From positions 1 to 24,355 of the forward strand of contig CAJUFL010000057.1 of the NCBI GenBank assembly GCA_910585605.1: a DNA stretch of 24,355 nt, read 5' to 3'. The stretch is from an uncultured Lachnospiraceae bacterium (GTDB taxonomy: Bacteria > Bacillota > Clostridia > Lachnospirales > Lachnospiraceae). Below the pieces are notes generated by a model, which was not told the DNA's origin, made no database searches, and saw nothing but the letters and a program-made list of their open reading frames with translations. This document shows, piece by piece, positions 14,584 through 21,668 of the stretch. The translations under genes were made by a program, and so were the position numbers. The first letter of the stretch is position 1. Every line of letters starts with the position of its first letter.

Positions 14584-14844
14584 CTATTCTTTTAATATTC
14601 CTTCTTCCCTCAAAACAGTTTTTATCTCTTCTTCAGAAAGTCCCATTTTTTCCGCAATTTCTGCAACTGTCAGACCTACGTCTGCATATGCTACTATCTT
14701 GCCCTCAGCTTTTCCTTCAGCCCTTCCCTCAGCTCTTCCTTCAGCTCTTCCTTCAGCTTTTCCTTCAGCCCTTCCTTCAGCCCTTCCTTCAGCTCTTCCT
14801 TCAGCTTTTCCTCTCTCTTCTGCTCTGTCTAATACTTCACACAT
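14584..14844 (-). CDS. Possible intragenic short product of the Rpn gene
   Basis: Inside the Rpn-like gene an AAGGAGG (14855-14861) sits 10 bp before the in-frame ATG at 14844, predicting an 86-residue protein that consists of MCEVLDRAEERG, the repeat tail and the helix-turn-helix-like end. In E. coli, rpn genes have been reported to express such C-terminal proteins from internal starts, where they antagonise the nuclease. The identical initiation region is preserved in the stand-alone copy upstream, which argues that it is functional. Expression itself cannot be shown from sequence. Confidence 0.45.
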   Translation of the reverse strand: MCEVLDRAEERGKAEGRAEGRAEGRAEGKAEGRAEGRAEGRAEGKAEGKIVAYADVGLTVAEIAEKMGLSEEEIKTVLREEGILKE

Positions 14845-15516
14845 ATTTTTCACGCCTCCTTCCGACTGATTCTGTGCCTCTATAAACCGTTCATCTTCTG
14901 TCAGTACAGCCATCAGCTTTAACAGCTCATCCACATGCCGTATCGTTTCTTTCGATGGCTTATAATCCCTGTTCTTCCTTATCTGAACAAAGTAATCAGC
15001 CACAAACCTGAAATCACTTTTGAATCTCTTTACCTGTTCTTCTTCCAGATACGCTATCTCAAATACATTTATCCTATAATCACTTACATATGGCTTTATC
15101 TCCTCTGGTATTTCCAGACATTCATACAGTGAGCGTTTCCCTTCCCATGGCTTCAGACCAAAGTACAGTACCATTGTCACCACCGGATATCTCCTCTTTT
15201 TCTTTTCTGTCAACTGGGAGCGGTATGCTGCCCCATCATACCCTATCACACGGAACGGCATATTTTTGTCTATCAGAGTCTGGTTCTCCAGTCCACACAG
15301 GGCTATCCTTACCTCTCCCCTGCTCCAAAACTTGGATACATCCCTTTCCTGCTCATGCAGGCGGTTCTCTGCTTTATACTGGCTCTTGTCCTTCGCATTA
15401 GAGAGTTCTTCTTCCTTCATCAGCTCTTTTCCTTCAAACAACAGCACATTCACTATATCGGCAAATACATCATTGTAATCCTCAAGAACCTTCTCTGCCG
15501 TATCCCTTTCTCCCAT
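14584..15516 (-). CDS. Rpn-family recombination-promoting nuclease with (R/K)AEG-repeat tail
   Basis: Encodes 310 residues. The N-terminal two thirds match the Rpn/transposase_31 PD-(D/E)XK-like fold: DYNDVFADIVNVL (13-25), a catalytic-type GLENQT (75-80, Glu77 and Gln79), MPFRVIGYD, and YPVVTMVLYFG. A linker ends at SEGGVKNM; then come nine tetrapeptides (R/K)AEG (237-272) and a C-terminal helix-turn-helix-like module (VGLTVAEIAEKMGLSEEEI). AGGAGG precedes the ATG. A second Shine-Dalgarno (AAGGAGG) inside the gene precedes Met225. Rpn proteins are DNA endonucleases linked to recombination and phage defence. The C-terminal module is duplicated upstream at 15572-15748. Confidence 0.78.
   Translation of the reverse strand: MGERDTAEKVLEDYNDVFADIVNVLLFEGKELMKEEELSNAKDKSQYKAENRLHEQERDVSKFWSRGEVRIALCGLENQTLIDKNMPFRVIGYDGAAYRSQLTEKKKRRYPVVTMVLYFGLKPWEGKRSLYECLEIPEEIKPYVSDYRINVFEIAYLEEEQVKRFKSDFRFVADYFVQIRKNRDYKPSKETIRHVDELLKLMAVLTEDERFIEAQNQSEGGVKNMCEVLDRAEERGKAEGRAEGRAEGRAEGKAEGRAEGRAEGRAEGKAEGKIVAYADVGLTVAEIAEKMGLSEEEIKTVLREEGILKE
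14701..14808 (-). repeat. Nine 12-bp tandem repeats encoding (R/K)AEG
   Basis: Nine in-frame 12-bp units of the type TTCAGC(C/T)CTTCC or TTCAGCTTTTCC (plus strand) encode KAEG or RAEG. The homologous stretch in the duplicate (15689-15712) has two units. The array length difference of seven units keeps the frame, as expected for slippage in a multiple-of-three repeat. Confidence 0.9.
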
Positions 15517-15569
15517 TCATCTTCCTCCTGTATCTTCCTGATTTCTTCTATAATGTGAATTCTTATAAT

Positions 15570-15779
15570 AACTATTCTCTCAATATCCCTTCCTGCCTCA
15601 AAACAGTTTTTATCTCTTCTTCAGAAATTCCCATTTTTTCTGCAATCTCCGCAACTGTCAGACCTACGTCTGCATATGCTACTATCTTGCCTTCAGCTTT
15701 TCCCTCGGCTCTTCCTCTCTCTTCTGCTCTGTCTAATACTTCACACATATTTTTCACGCCTCCTTCCGACTGATTCTGC
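15570..15779 (-). repeat. Duplicate of the Rpn gene 3' module
   Basis: This stretch is nearly identical to 14582-14876 apart from the shorter repeat array. Similarity begins just after the stop codon region and ends abruptly beyond the conserved Shine-Dalgarno (after CCGACTGATTCTG), so the unit copied is the internal initiation region plus the C-terminal coding part, without the nuclease domain. Confidence 0.85.
15572..15748 (-). CDS. Stand-alone Rpn C-terminal module (RpnS-like)
   Basis: Encodes 58 residues, MCEVLDRAEERG, two (R/K)AEG units, then KIVAYADVGLTVAEIAEKMG and ISEEEIKTVLRQEGILRE. AAGGAGG (15759-15765) lies 10 bp before the ATG; a GTG at 15757 is too close to be favoured. It lies 55 bp upstream of the full Rpn-like gene on the same strand, so one transcript could carry both. 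It equals the predicted intragenic product of that gene with a shorter tail. Either it is the residue of a deleted second rpn gene or a kept small protein, for example an antagonist or DNA-binding partner. The intact frame and initiation site favour expression. Confidence 0.55.
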   Translation of the reverse strand: MCEVLDRAEERGRAEGKAEGKIVAYADVGLTVAEIAEKMGISEEEIKTVLRQEGILRE

Positions 15780-16058
15780 CATACAGAAGCACTCCTATGT
15801 ATTGTCAGTATAACATACCAATTATCGCAAAATCAATAACTCCTTTTATGCTAAATACTATAAAATAATATCTGCAAATTCTGCTTTCAGAATGCCTTTC
15901 ATTACATCCTAATTAATCACAAATTTAGAAATTTCCATCGCATCAAAAAACGGCAAAGTTTTTCTTCTATTATTCCTTTGCTTTTTCATCATTTTGTGTA
16001 TAATTATAATATTATGGTATAAATACATTACTTCAAAATTTTACCAAGGAGGTTTTTT
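15780..16058. other. Intergenic region with the PHP-gene promoter
   Basis: This 279-bp AT-rich gap between divergent genes holds no coding region I can support. Near its right end TATAAT at 15999-16004, with TTTGCT 16 bp upstream (15977-15982), is a plausible plus-strand promoter for the PHP gene; a second TATAAT follows directly at 16005-16010. Confidence 0.45.
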
Positions 16059-16901
16059 ATGAATTATATTGACTTACATGTACATTCTTCTGCTTCTGAC
16101 GGCTCCCTGACGCCAGAAGAAGTGGTAGACCTGGCCAAACATGCGGGACTTACATCCTTTGCCCTTACCGACCACGACACTGTAAAAGGAGTGGAACGAG
16201 CCCTTAATCATGCAGCAAAAATAAAAGATATTGAAGTCATTCCCGGCACTGAACTTTCCTGCTACTACAACGACCGCGAAATCCATATTGTGGGGCTTTT
16301 TATCAACCATAAGGACGAAACATTTTTGAATGAATTACAAAAACTGGAACAAGCCAGAAAAGCCCGTAACGAAAAAATGGTGCAAAATTTTGTAGATGCC
16401 GGCATTCCCATCACTTTAGATGAACTAAAGCACGGCAATCCAAACAGTGTTATTACCAGAGCACATTTTGCCAGAGTACTGATTGAAAAAGGAATCTGCA
16501 AGGATAAGACCGAGGTTTTTGATAAATACCTTGGGATAGGCTGTCCTTTCTACCTTCCTAAACCAAAGGTTACACCGGAGCACGTTATCAGGCTGATCAA
16601 TCATGCTGGCGGCATAGCCATTCTCGCCCATCCATATTCTTACAAATTATCAAAAACAGAGATTGAACATATGCTGGATGATTTAATCCCTGTGGGATTA
16701 TCCGGAATGGAATGTTATTATTCAACTTATGATGACGGACAGATGCAGGAGCTGAGAAATATTGCCCATGAAAAAAAACTGCTTATCTCTGGAGGATCAG
16801 ATTTTCATGGCACAATAAAACCAGACATTTCTATTGGAACCGGTCATGGAAATCTCCATATTCCCGATAAGCTTTTAATTGCCATTCGTGAGCACTGTTA
16901 A
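16059..16901 (+). CDS. PHP-domain phosphoesterase (RNase AM / nucleoside 3',5'-bisphosphate phosphatase type)
   Basis: Encodes 280 residues with the PHP metal-binding motifs in order: HVHS (7-10), LTDHDTVKG (37-45), PGTELSC (near 64), a middle His in TRAHFAR, ILAHPYSY (near 190) and SDFHG near the C-terminus. This layout matches the YciV/TrpH family, which hydrolyses nucleoside 3',5'-bisphosphates and short RNA 5' ends using a di- or trinuclear metal centre. The length is normal. AAGGAGG precedes the ATG at 7 bp. The gene is monocistronic, ending in a hairpin. The exact substrate is from family knowledge. Confidence 0.85.
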   Translation: MNYIDLHVHSSASDGSLTPEEVVDLAKHAGLTSFALTDHDTVKGVERALNHAAKIKDIEVIPGTELSCYYNDREIHIVGLFINHKDETFLNELQKLEQARKARNEKMVQNFVDAGIPITLDELKHGNPNSVITRAHFARVLIEKGICKDKTEVFDKYLGIGCPFYLPKPKVTPEHVIRLINHAGGIAILAHPYSYKLSKTEIEHMLDDLIPVGLSGMECYYSTYDDGQMQELRNIAHEKKLLISGGSDFHGTIKPDISIGTGHGNLHIPDKLLIAIREHC

Positions 16902-16911
16902 TATAAAAATA

Positions 16912-16965
16912 CACAATTATACAACGGCATTCTAATCAGCCGGGTATAATTGTGCATTTATTTTC
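16912..16965 (+). terminator. Long hairpin terminator after the PHP gene
   Basis: CACAATTATAC (16912-16922) pairs perfectly with GTATAATTGTG (16944-16954), with an inner CGGC/GCCG stem (16925-16928 and 16939-16942). T-rich sequence follows on the plus strand. It separates the PHP gene from the convergent yajC. Confidence 0.75.
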
Positions 16966-17004
16966 TTTCTCAACATTTAGTTGAAATCGTTTCTTGTACC
17001 TGTC

Positions 17005-17349
17005 TTACTTCTTTTTGGAATCGGTTTCCTCTTCGCTGTCCTTCTCTACCTCTGCAATCGCATTTTTGTGCATTGGAATACGGCAGTTCTTATTATTGCC
17101 AAATTCCACAATGACGGTATCATCTACCACGTCCAGTACAACACCATAAAATCCTCCAGTAGTCATAATATTATCGCCTGGCATAACAGAATTACGGACA
17201 GAATCCATTTGCTTCTGCTGCTTTTTCTGCGGACGAATCAGCAGAAAATACATAATCACACCAAAAAATAAAATATACACAATCCAAAAAATTGCAGATT
17301 GTCCTCCTGTCGGTTGTTGTGCACTTTGTCCTAATAACATTGATAACAT
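17005..17349 (-). CDS. yajC: Preprotein translocase accessory subunit YajC
   Basis: Encodes 114 residues: a short N-terminal stretch, one transmembrane helix (SAIFWIVYILFFGVIMYFLLI, about 18-38) ending in RPQKKQQKQM, and a cytoplasmic domain with MPGDNIMTTGGFYGVVLDV typical of YajC. The C-terminus is a charged tail. YajC binds the SecYEG/SecDF holotranslocon. It lies 45 bp after tgt, the usual tgt-yajC arrangement, and is transcribed with it. AAGGAGT lies upstream of the ATG. Confidence 0.93.
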   Translation of the reverse strand: MLSMLLGQSAQQPTGGQSAIFWIVYILFFGVIMYFLLIRPQKKQQKQMDSVRNSVMPGDNIMTTGGFYGVVLDVVDDTVIVEFGNNKNCRIPMHKNAIAEVEKDSEEETDSKKK

Positions 17350-17394
17350 AATAAATAACTCCTTTTTATTCTTTCTAAAAAATTTTTCTCTTAA

Positions 17395-18531
17395 TTACAC
17401 CTGTTCTCCCTGGGCAAATCCATCAAGACGCATCTTTTTATATTCCCGATACTGCCCTTGTTCTATCGCCTGACGTATCTCACTCATCATATTATTATAA
17501 AAATATAAATTATGCAAGACGCAAAGACGCATTCCTAACATTTCTTTTGCTTTTAATAAATGTCTGATATATGCTCTGGAATAATTCCTGCATGCAGGAC
17601 ATCCGCATTCCTCAGAAATAGGACGGGTGTCCGTCTCATATTTTGCATTGAATAAATTCAATTTCCCACGATTCGTATACACATGGCCATGTCTTCCATT
17701 CCGGCTCGGATACACACAGTCAAAGAAATCAACTCCCCGGTCCACCGCCTCTAATATATTCGCAGGCGTTCCTACACCCATTAAATAAGTAGGTTTGCCT
17801 TCTGGCAGGAATGGTACTGTCTCCTCTATGATATGATACATTTCCTCATGTGATTCTCCCACGGCGAGACCACCTATCGCATAGCCGTCCAATTCCATGG
17901 CTGATATCGCTTTCGCATGTTCTATACGGATATCCGCATGAATTCCACCCTGATTAATCCCAAATAACAGCTGGTTTCTGTTAATAGTATCCTCTAACGT
18001 GTTCAGCCTGTTCATCTCCGCCTTACAGCGTCCCAGCCATCTGGTAGTACGTTCTACAGACGCTTTAACATAGCTCCTGTCAGCAAGACTCGGCACACAT
18101 TCGTCAAACGCCATCGCAATCGTAGAAGCGAGATTTGACTGAATCTGCATACTCTCTTCTGGTCCCATAAAAATCTTGCGACCGTCTACATGCGAATTAA
18201 AATATACTCCCTCTTCTTTAATTTTCCTAAGCCCTGCCAGGGAAAACACCTGAAAACCACCTGAATCGGTCAAAATCGGTTTGTCCCAGTTCATAAATTT
18301 GTGAAGACCTCCCAGCTCTTTTACAATGCGGTCTCCTGGTCTTACATGCAGATGGTACGTATTAGAAAGCTCTACCTGCGTGCCAATTTCGCGCAAATCT
18401 GTTGTGGCAACCGCCCCTTTAATAGCCGCAGCCGTGCCAACATTCATAAACACCGGTGTCTGTATTGTACCATGCACAGTCTGCATAACAGCACGTTTTG
18501 CATTTCCGTCCTTTTTTATTATCTGATACAT
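17395..18531 (-). CDS. tgt: tRNA-guanine transglycosylase (queuine tRNA-ribosyltransferase)
   Basis: Encodes 378 residues. Recognisable blocks are ILTDSGGFQVFSLAGLRKI (catalytic Asp with the SGGFQ loop), MAFDECVP, GYAIGGLAVGE, VDFFDCVYPSRNGRHGHVYT (nucleophile Asp region) and the zinc site CGCPAC...CVLHN. The enzyme exchanges guanine 34 of tRNA-GUN anticodons for the preQ1 base. The start at 18531 is preferred because SGKRM is followed by the usual YQIIKKDG beginning and AGGA lies 7 bp upstream; an in-frame ATG at 18579 would add 16 residues and has its AGGAGG about 18 bp away. yajC follows in the same operon. Confidence 0.95.
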   Translation of the reverse strand: MYQIIKKDGNAKRAVMQTVHGTIQTPVFMNVGTAAAIKGAVATTDLREIGTQVELSNTYHLHVRPGDRIVKELGGLHKFMNWDKPILTDSGGFQVFSLAGLRKIKEEGVYFNSHVDGRKIFMGPEESMQIQSNLASTIAMAFDECVPSLADRSYVKASVERTTRWLGRCKAEMNRLNTLEDTINRNQLLFGINQGGIHADIRIEHAKAISAMELDGYAIGGLAVGESHEEMYHIIEETVPFLPEGKPTYLMGVGTPANILEAVDRGVDFFDCVYPSRNGRHGHVYTNRGKLNLFNAKYETDTRPISEECGCPACRNYSRAYIRHLLKAKEMLGMRLCVLHNLYFYNNMMSEIRQAIEQGQYREYKKMRLDGFAQGEQV

Positions 18532-18630
18532 TCTTTTTCCTGAGACTTCCGCATTAAGAAAAATGCTCTCTTGTGCCATAAAACTTTAATGCGAAAGCCC
18601 TCCTGTTCCTTTCTTTACACACTAACGAAT

Positions 18631-18659
18631 ATTATACTTTGCTTTGTCCAAAATGTAAA
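18631..18659 (-). promoter_or_regulatory. tgt-yajC promoter
   Basis: On the minus strand TTTACA (18654-18659), a 17-bp spacer and TATAAT (18631-18636) form a strong sigma-A promoter. Transcription would begin near 18624, some 45 bp before the 18579 ATG and 93 bp before the preferred start. Confidence 0.7.
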
Positions 18660-18744
18660 CCGGGACTTTTTCTTTTTTGTTCTGCACCATTTTGTTTGGA
18701 CATTTACTCCCGACTCCTGAACTGCCATGTTTATATAATTGTCT

Positions 18745-18772
18745 TTGACTGCATAAAATGACTATGTATATA
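18745..18772 (+). promoter_or_regulatory. Promoter of the EF-hand-like protein gene
   Basis: TTGACT (18745-18750), a 16-bp spacer and TATATA (18767-18772) point right. The predicted start near 18779 would leave a leader of about 140 nt before the ATG at 18918, containing the TGGTTAGA repeat pair. Confidence 0.45.
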
Positions 18773-18818
18773 AAAAGCAGCCTCTACATCTTTTACCATT
18801 TTTATCCGAAATATATAT

Positions 18819-18893
18819 TGGTTAGATTGGTATCTTGGAGCAAACACGTTCTATCATTTTATACCCGATGACAATACAAAATGGTTAGACTGG
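18819..18893 (+). repeat. Spaced direct repeat in the leader of the EF-hand-like gene
   Basis: TGGTTAGATTGG (18819-18830) and TGGTTAGACTGG (18882-18893) differ at one base and lie 63 bp apart (start to start), both between the promoter and the ATG. They could be protein- or RNA-binding sites; nothing else in the leader is recognised. Confidence 0.5.
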
Positions 18894-18917
18894 AATTCAT
18901 TTTGAAAGGGTGAGAAC

Positions 18918-20027
18918 ATGAAAATTGATTCAAGTGCAATCAGTATGAATTCTAAGAGAATTTATGCAAACAGTACAGAAACAAAACAATCAGTAGCAAC
19001 GAAACAATCCGGCACAAGTTTTACAACATATTCAGGTACATCATTTCTATTTTCCTACACAGAATACAACGGTTTTGCCGGCAGCAGACAGTCAGGACAG
19101 TATGATGAATATTTAAGTAGTAATACCTCCCCTGACAATCAGGAGGCTCTTACATCCGATTTATATACTAACCTATTCAATCGAAATGTAAGTCTCAAGG
19201 GGCCACTTTCTCCTATCGAAAAATTTCAGGAGGAACTTGTTGAACGTTTAGAACGGCTGATGGAACGAATTAAGAATCAACTGCTGGGAATCAGTGGTCG
19301 GGAATCCGGTTCCGTTCTGGATATCTCAACACAAAACCAACCGGGAACTCTTTGGACCAGACAGAGTTACCAAAGCACCTCGGTAACAGAAACGGAAACG
19401 ACAACCTTCAACAGCACCGGCTCTGTTATAACAGCAGACGGTCGTTCCATTCAATTTGACATTTCCATGGAAATGAGCCGTTCCTTTACAGAGACTGTGG
19501 AAAGCATCACCAAGGACACACAGTATGTTTTAACCGATCCGCTTGTCATTCAGTTAGACAATGCGCCGGAAACCATCAGCAACCAGAAATGGTTCTTTGA
19601 TATAGATGGTGACGGCAAAAAAGAGGAAATCTCTCAATTAGCAAAAGGCAACGCATTTCTTGCCTTGGACAAAAACGGAAACGGTAAAATCGATGACGGC
19701 AATGAACTATTCGGAACAAAATCCGGCAATGGTTTTAAAGACCTTGTCGCATATGACGAAGACGGTAACGGATGGATTGATGAAAATGATGCCGTCTATT
19801 CCAAATTAAAGATATGGGTAAAAGATGCCTCCGGCAATGACAAACTAATGGATTTGAAACAGGCAGATATTGGTGCCATTTATCTGGGTGCCGCAAATAC
19901 CTCATTTACCCATAAAACCTTAGACAGCAATGAAACACAGGCTGTTGTACGGCAGACAGGGTTCTATCTTCATGAATCCAGTGGGGTTGCCGGAACTGTC
20001 CAGCAAATTGATTTTGCCAGCAAATAA
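18918..20027 (+). CDS. EF-hand-like calcium-binding protein of unknown role
   Basis: Encodes 369 residues. The N-terminal 90 residues are Ser/Thr-rich without a Sec signal peptide; 98-125 is a charged helix (PIEKFQEELVERLERLMERI); 150-205 is Thr-rich beta-like. Three EF-hand-type loops follow: DIDGDG (228-233), DKNGNGKIDD (251-260) and DEDGNGWIDE (280-289). These DxDGDG or DxNGNG loops bind calcium in EF-hand and related repeats. The lack of a signal peptide suggests a cytoplasmic protein or a non-Sec route. Similar proteins occur in motile Clostridia, but I cannot name the family with confidence. GAAAGGG precedes the ATG. It is monocistronic with a terminator. Confidence 0.7.
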   Translation: MKIDSSAISMNSKRIYANSTETKQSVATKQSGTSFTTYSGTSFLFSYTEYNGFAGSRQSGQYDEYLSSNTSPDNQEALTSDLYTNLFNRNVSLKGPLSPIEKFQEELVERLERLMERIKNQLLGISGRESGSVLDISTQNQPGTLWTRQSYQSTSVTETETTTFNSTGSVITADGRSIQFDISMEMSRSFTETVESITKDTQYVLTDPLVIQLDNAPETISNQKWFFDIDGDGKKEEISQLAKGNAFLALDKNGNGKIDDGNELFGTKSGNGFKDLVAYDEDGNGWIDENDAVYSKLKIWVKDASGNDKLMDLKQADIGAIYLGAANTSFTHKTLDSNETQAVVRQTGFYLHESSGVAGTVQQIDFASK

Positions 20028-20057
20028 GACTTCATTTCATAATTAAAATCAAACATA

Positions 20058-20107
20058 AAAACGCAGATGACGTTATGCCTGATAATGCATATCTTCATCT
20101 GCGTTTT
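20058..20107. terminator. Bidirectional terminator between convergent genes
   Basis: AAAACGCAGATGA (20058-20070) pairs perfectly with TCATCTGCGTTTT (20095-20107), and the loop contains a minor inner ATGC/GCAT stem. A-tract and T-tract flanks suit both strands: the EF-hand-like gene on the left and the ABC permease on the right. Confidence 0.8.
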
Positions 20108-20123
20108 GTTTATATCCCTGAAA

Positions 20124-21668
20124 CTATTCATTCCTGATTGCTGCTAACGGACTCAGCCTTGTTGCCCTTTGTGCAGGGAAAAATCCTGCAACCATTCCGA
20201 TAAAAGTAGAAAATACAATCGCCGCAAGTACCAGCCATAAAGGAATCACTGAAATTTTCGTACCGCTGCCATAATCGCTCATCACCATAGGTGCCACCAG
20301 CTTATTTACTGCAACAGACAAGATATAGCTTAGCATGATTCCCGTAATCCCTCCCAAAAGCCCAATAAAAGCTGCTTCCGAAAGGAACATGGAACGGATA
20401 TTGCCAAGACTGCATCCAAGTACCTTCATAATACCAATTTCCTTGGTTCTTTCATAGGTAGACATGGTCATGGTATTGGCAATCCCAATCGCTGCTACTA
20501 ATAAAGAAATAGCTCCGATTCCACCTAAAACCGCTTCTATTATCATAAATTCCTTCTCAATCTCTTCCAGCCATTCCTTATTCGCTTCTCCACGATATCC
20601 CATATCCTGAATGGTCTGCAAAACATCTTCTACATAGGATGATTCGTCTACATTTACGATAAGCTGGGTATATTTTAAATCGCGGTAAGGCTTACCTTTT
20701 CTATCTGTCGGCTGCCCGGGAATTATATCATTGGCGGAATAATTCTTCTTTAAAAAAGACTTCAGACTATCTAAATCCGTATAACAATTGTAAGAATATT
20801 CCGAGTAATCTTCCTCAGACCCCGCAGTAATACCTGCCGCTTTTAACTGTACCCTCTTTGTACTGGAGGTAAAAGAACTCATATCAGCCACATCATTTTC
20901 AAAATCATCTTCAAATTCATCCAGCGGAAGATCATCCTCTGTTGATTCACTTGATTCGTCGTCAGATTCATCATCAAAATCGTCGTTCTCGTCTGTAAAT
21001 TCATCTGTATCATCAGAAAATTCATCATTGCTTTCACTAAAGGAAGAATCCTTACTGTCTATCGAAGAATCTTCCGTATCACTTTCAGAATCCTCATAGC
21101 TTTCTTCTTTTTCAATACCTCCAATCAGTGGTACCGTCATCAGATTCACATTTGGAAATTCATCATTTTCCCAATAGGGATAGACACCTGTAGTTATATC
21201 AAAAAATTCACCTAAAACCTGATTACCAAAAATCAGTTCCAAGGTTTCACTATTGGCATCCGGCAAAGAACCTTCTTCTAACTCCATTTCCGCCAGACGT
21301 TCCTGTGTAACACCTAATATTGTAATATTCCCTTCATATTTGCCTGCCTGAATCGGCATATTATAATCAATCTGCGGCTCTACCTTATCGACATGCTCTA
21401 TCTCCATAAAAGATTCAATCGTCATATCGCTTAACAGCCGTTCATCCATATCCATACCCATATCACTATCAGAATATACCAATATCTCCGTCAGCCCGCC
21501 TGCTGTACTCACCTGATCCATCATTGCCTGTTTTAATCCAAGACCAAGAGACAGCATAACAACAATAGACGCAGTTCCGATAATAACACCCAGAATAGTT
21601 AATATGGTCCGCATTTTCCGGCGCCACAGATTTGTCAGACTCATTCCAAGGATATCAGAAATCTTCAT
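20124..21668 (-). CDS. MacB/FtsX-type ABC transporter permease with acidic insertion
   Basis: Encodes 514 residues with the FtsX/MacB layout: helix 1 (LTNLWRRKMRTILTILGVII), a large extracytoplasmic domain, then three C-terminal helices including AVLGGIGAISLLVAAIGIAN and the conserved YERTKEIGIMKVLGCS loop. The ending is PAQRATRLSPLAAIRNE. The extracytoplasmic part carries an unusual run of Asp, Glu and Ser at about 186-262. Such permeases do not usually move bulk substrate but transmit force or extrude at the envelope. It overlaps the exported-protein gene by 14 bp, so it is coupled to it, and the ATPase partner lies first in the operon. Confidence 0.88.
   Translation of the reverse strand: MKISDILGMSLTNLWRRKMRTILTILGVIIGTASIVVMLSLGLGLKQAMMDQVSTAGGLTEILVYSDSDMGMDMDERLLSDMTIESFMEIEHVDKVEPQIDYNMPIQAGKYEGNITILGVTQERLAEMELEEGSLPDANSETLELIFGNQVLGEFFDITTGVYPYWENDEFPNVNLMTVPLIGGIEKEESYEDSESDTEDSSIDSKDSSFSESNDEFSDDTDEFTDENDDFDDESDDESSESTEDDLPLDEFEDDFENDVADMSSFTSSTKRVQLKAAGITAGSEEDYSEYSYNCYTDLDSLKSFLKKNYSANDIIPGQPTDRKGKPYRDLKYTQLIVNVDESSYVEDVLQTIQDMGYRGEANKEWLEEIEKEFMIIEAVLGGIGAISLLVAAIGIANTMTMSTYERTKEIGIMKVLGCSLGNIRSMFLSEAAFIGLLGGITGIMLSYILSVAVNKLVAPMVMSDYGSGTKISVIPLWLVLAAIVFSTFIGMVAGFFPAQRATRLSPLAAIRNE

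Noticed and set aside
14701..14808. CRISPR-like repetitive stretch
   Set aside because: The 12-bp units are contiguous and in frame with no spacers, so this is a coding tandem repeat.
14688..14885. Plus-strand leucine/phenylalanine-rich frame across the (R/K)AEG repeats
   Set aside because: It is the reverse reading of a 12-bp coding repeat, has no ribosome binding site and its composition is dictated by the opposite strand.
15768..15779. GACTGATTCTGC, an exact match to the Agr-type half site, upstream of the stand-alone Rpn module
   Set aside because: It is part of the duplicated rpn coding sequence (the other copy has GACTGATTCTGT), has no partner 20 bp away and no adjacent TTGATT.
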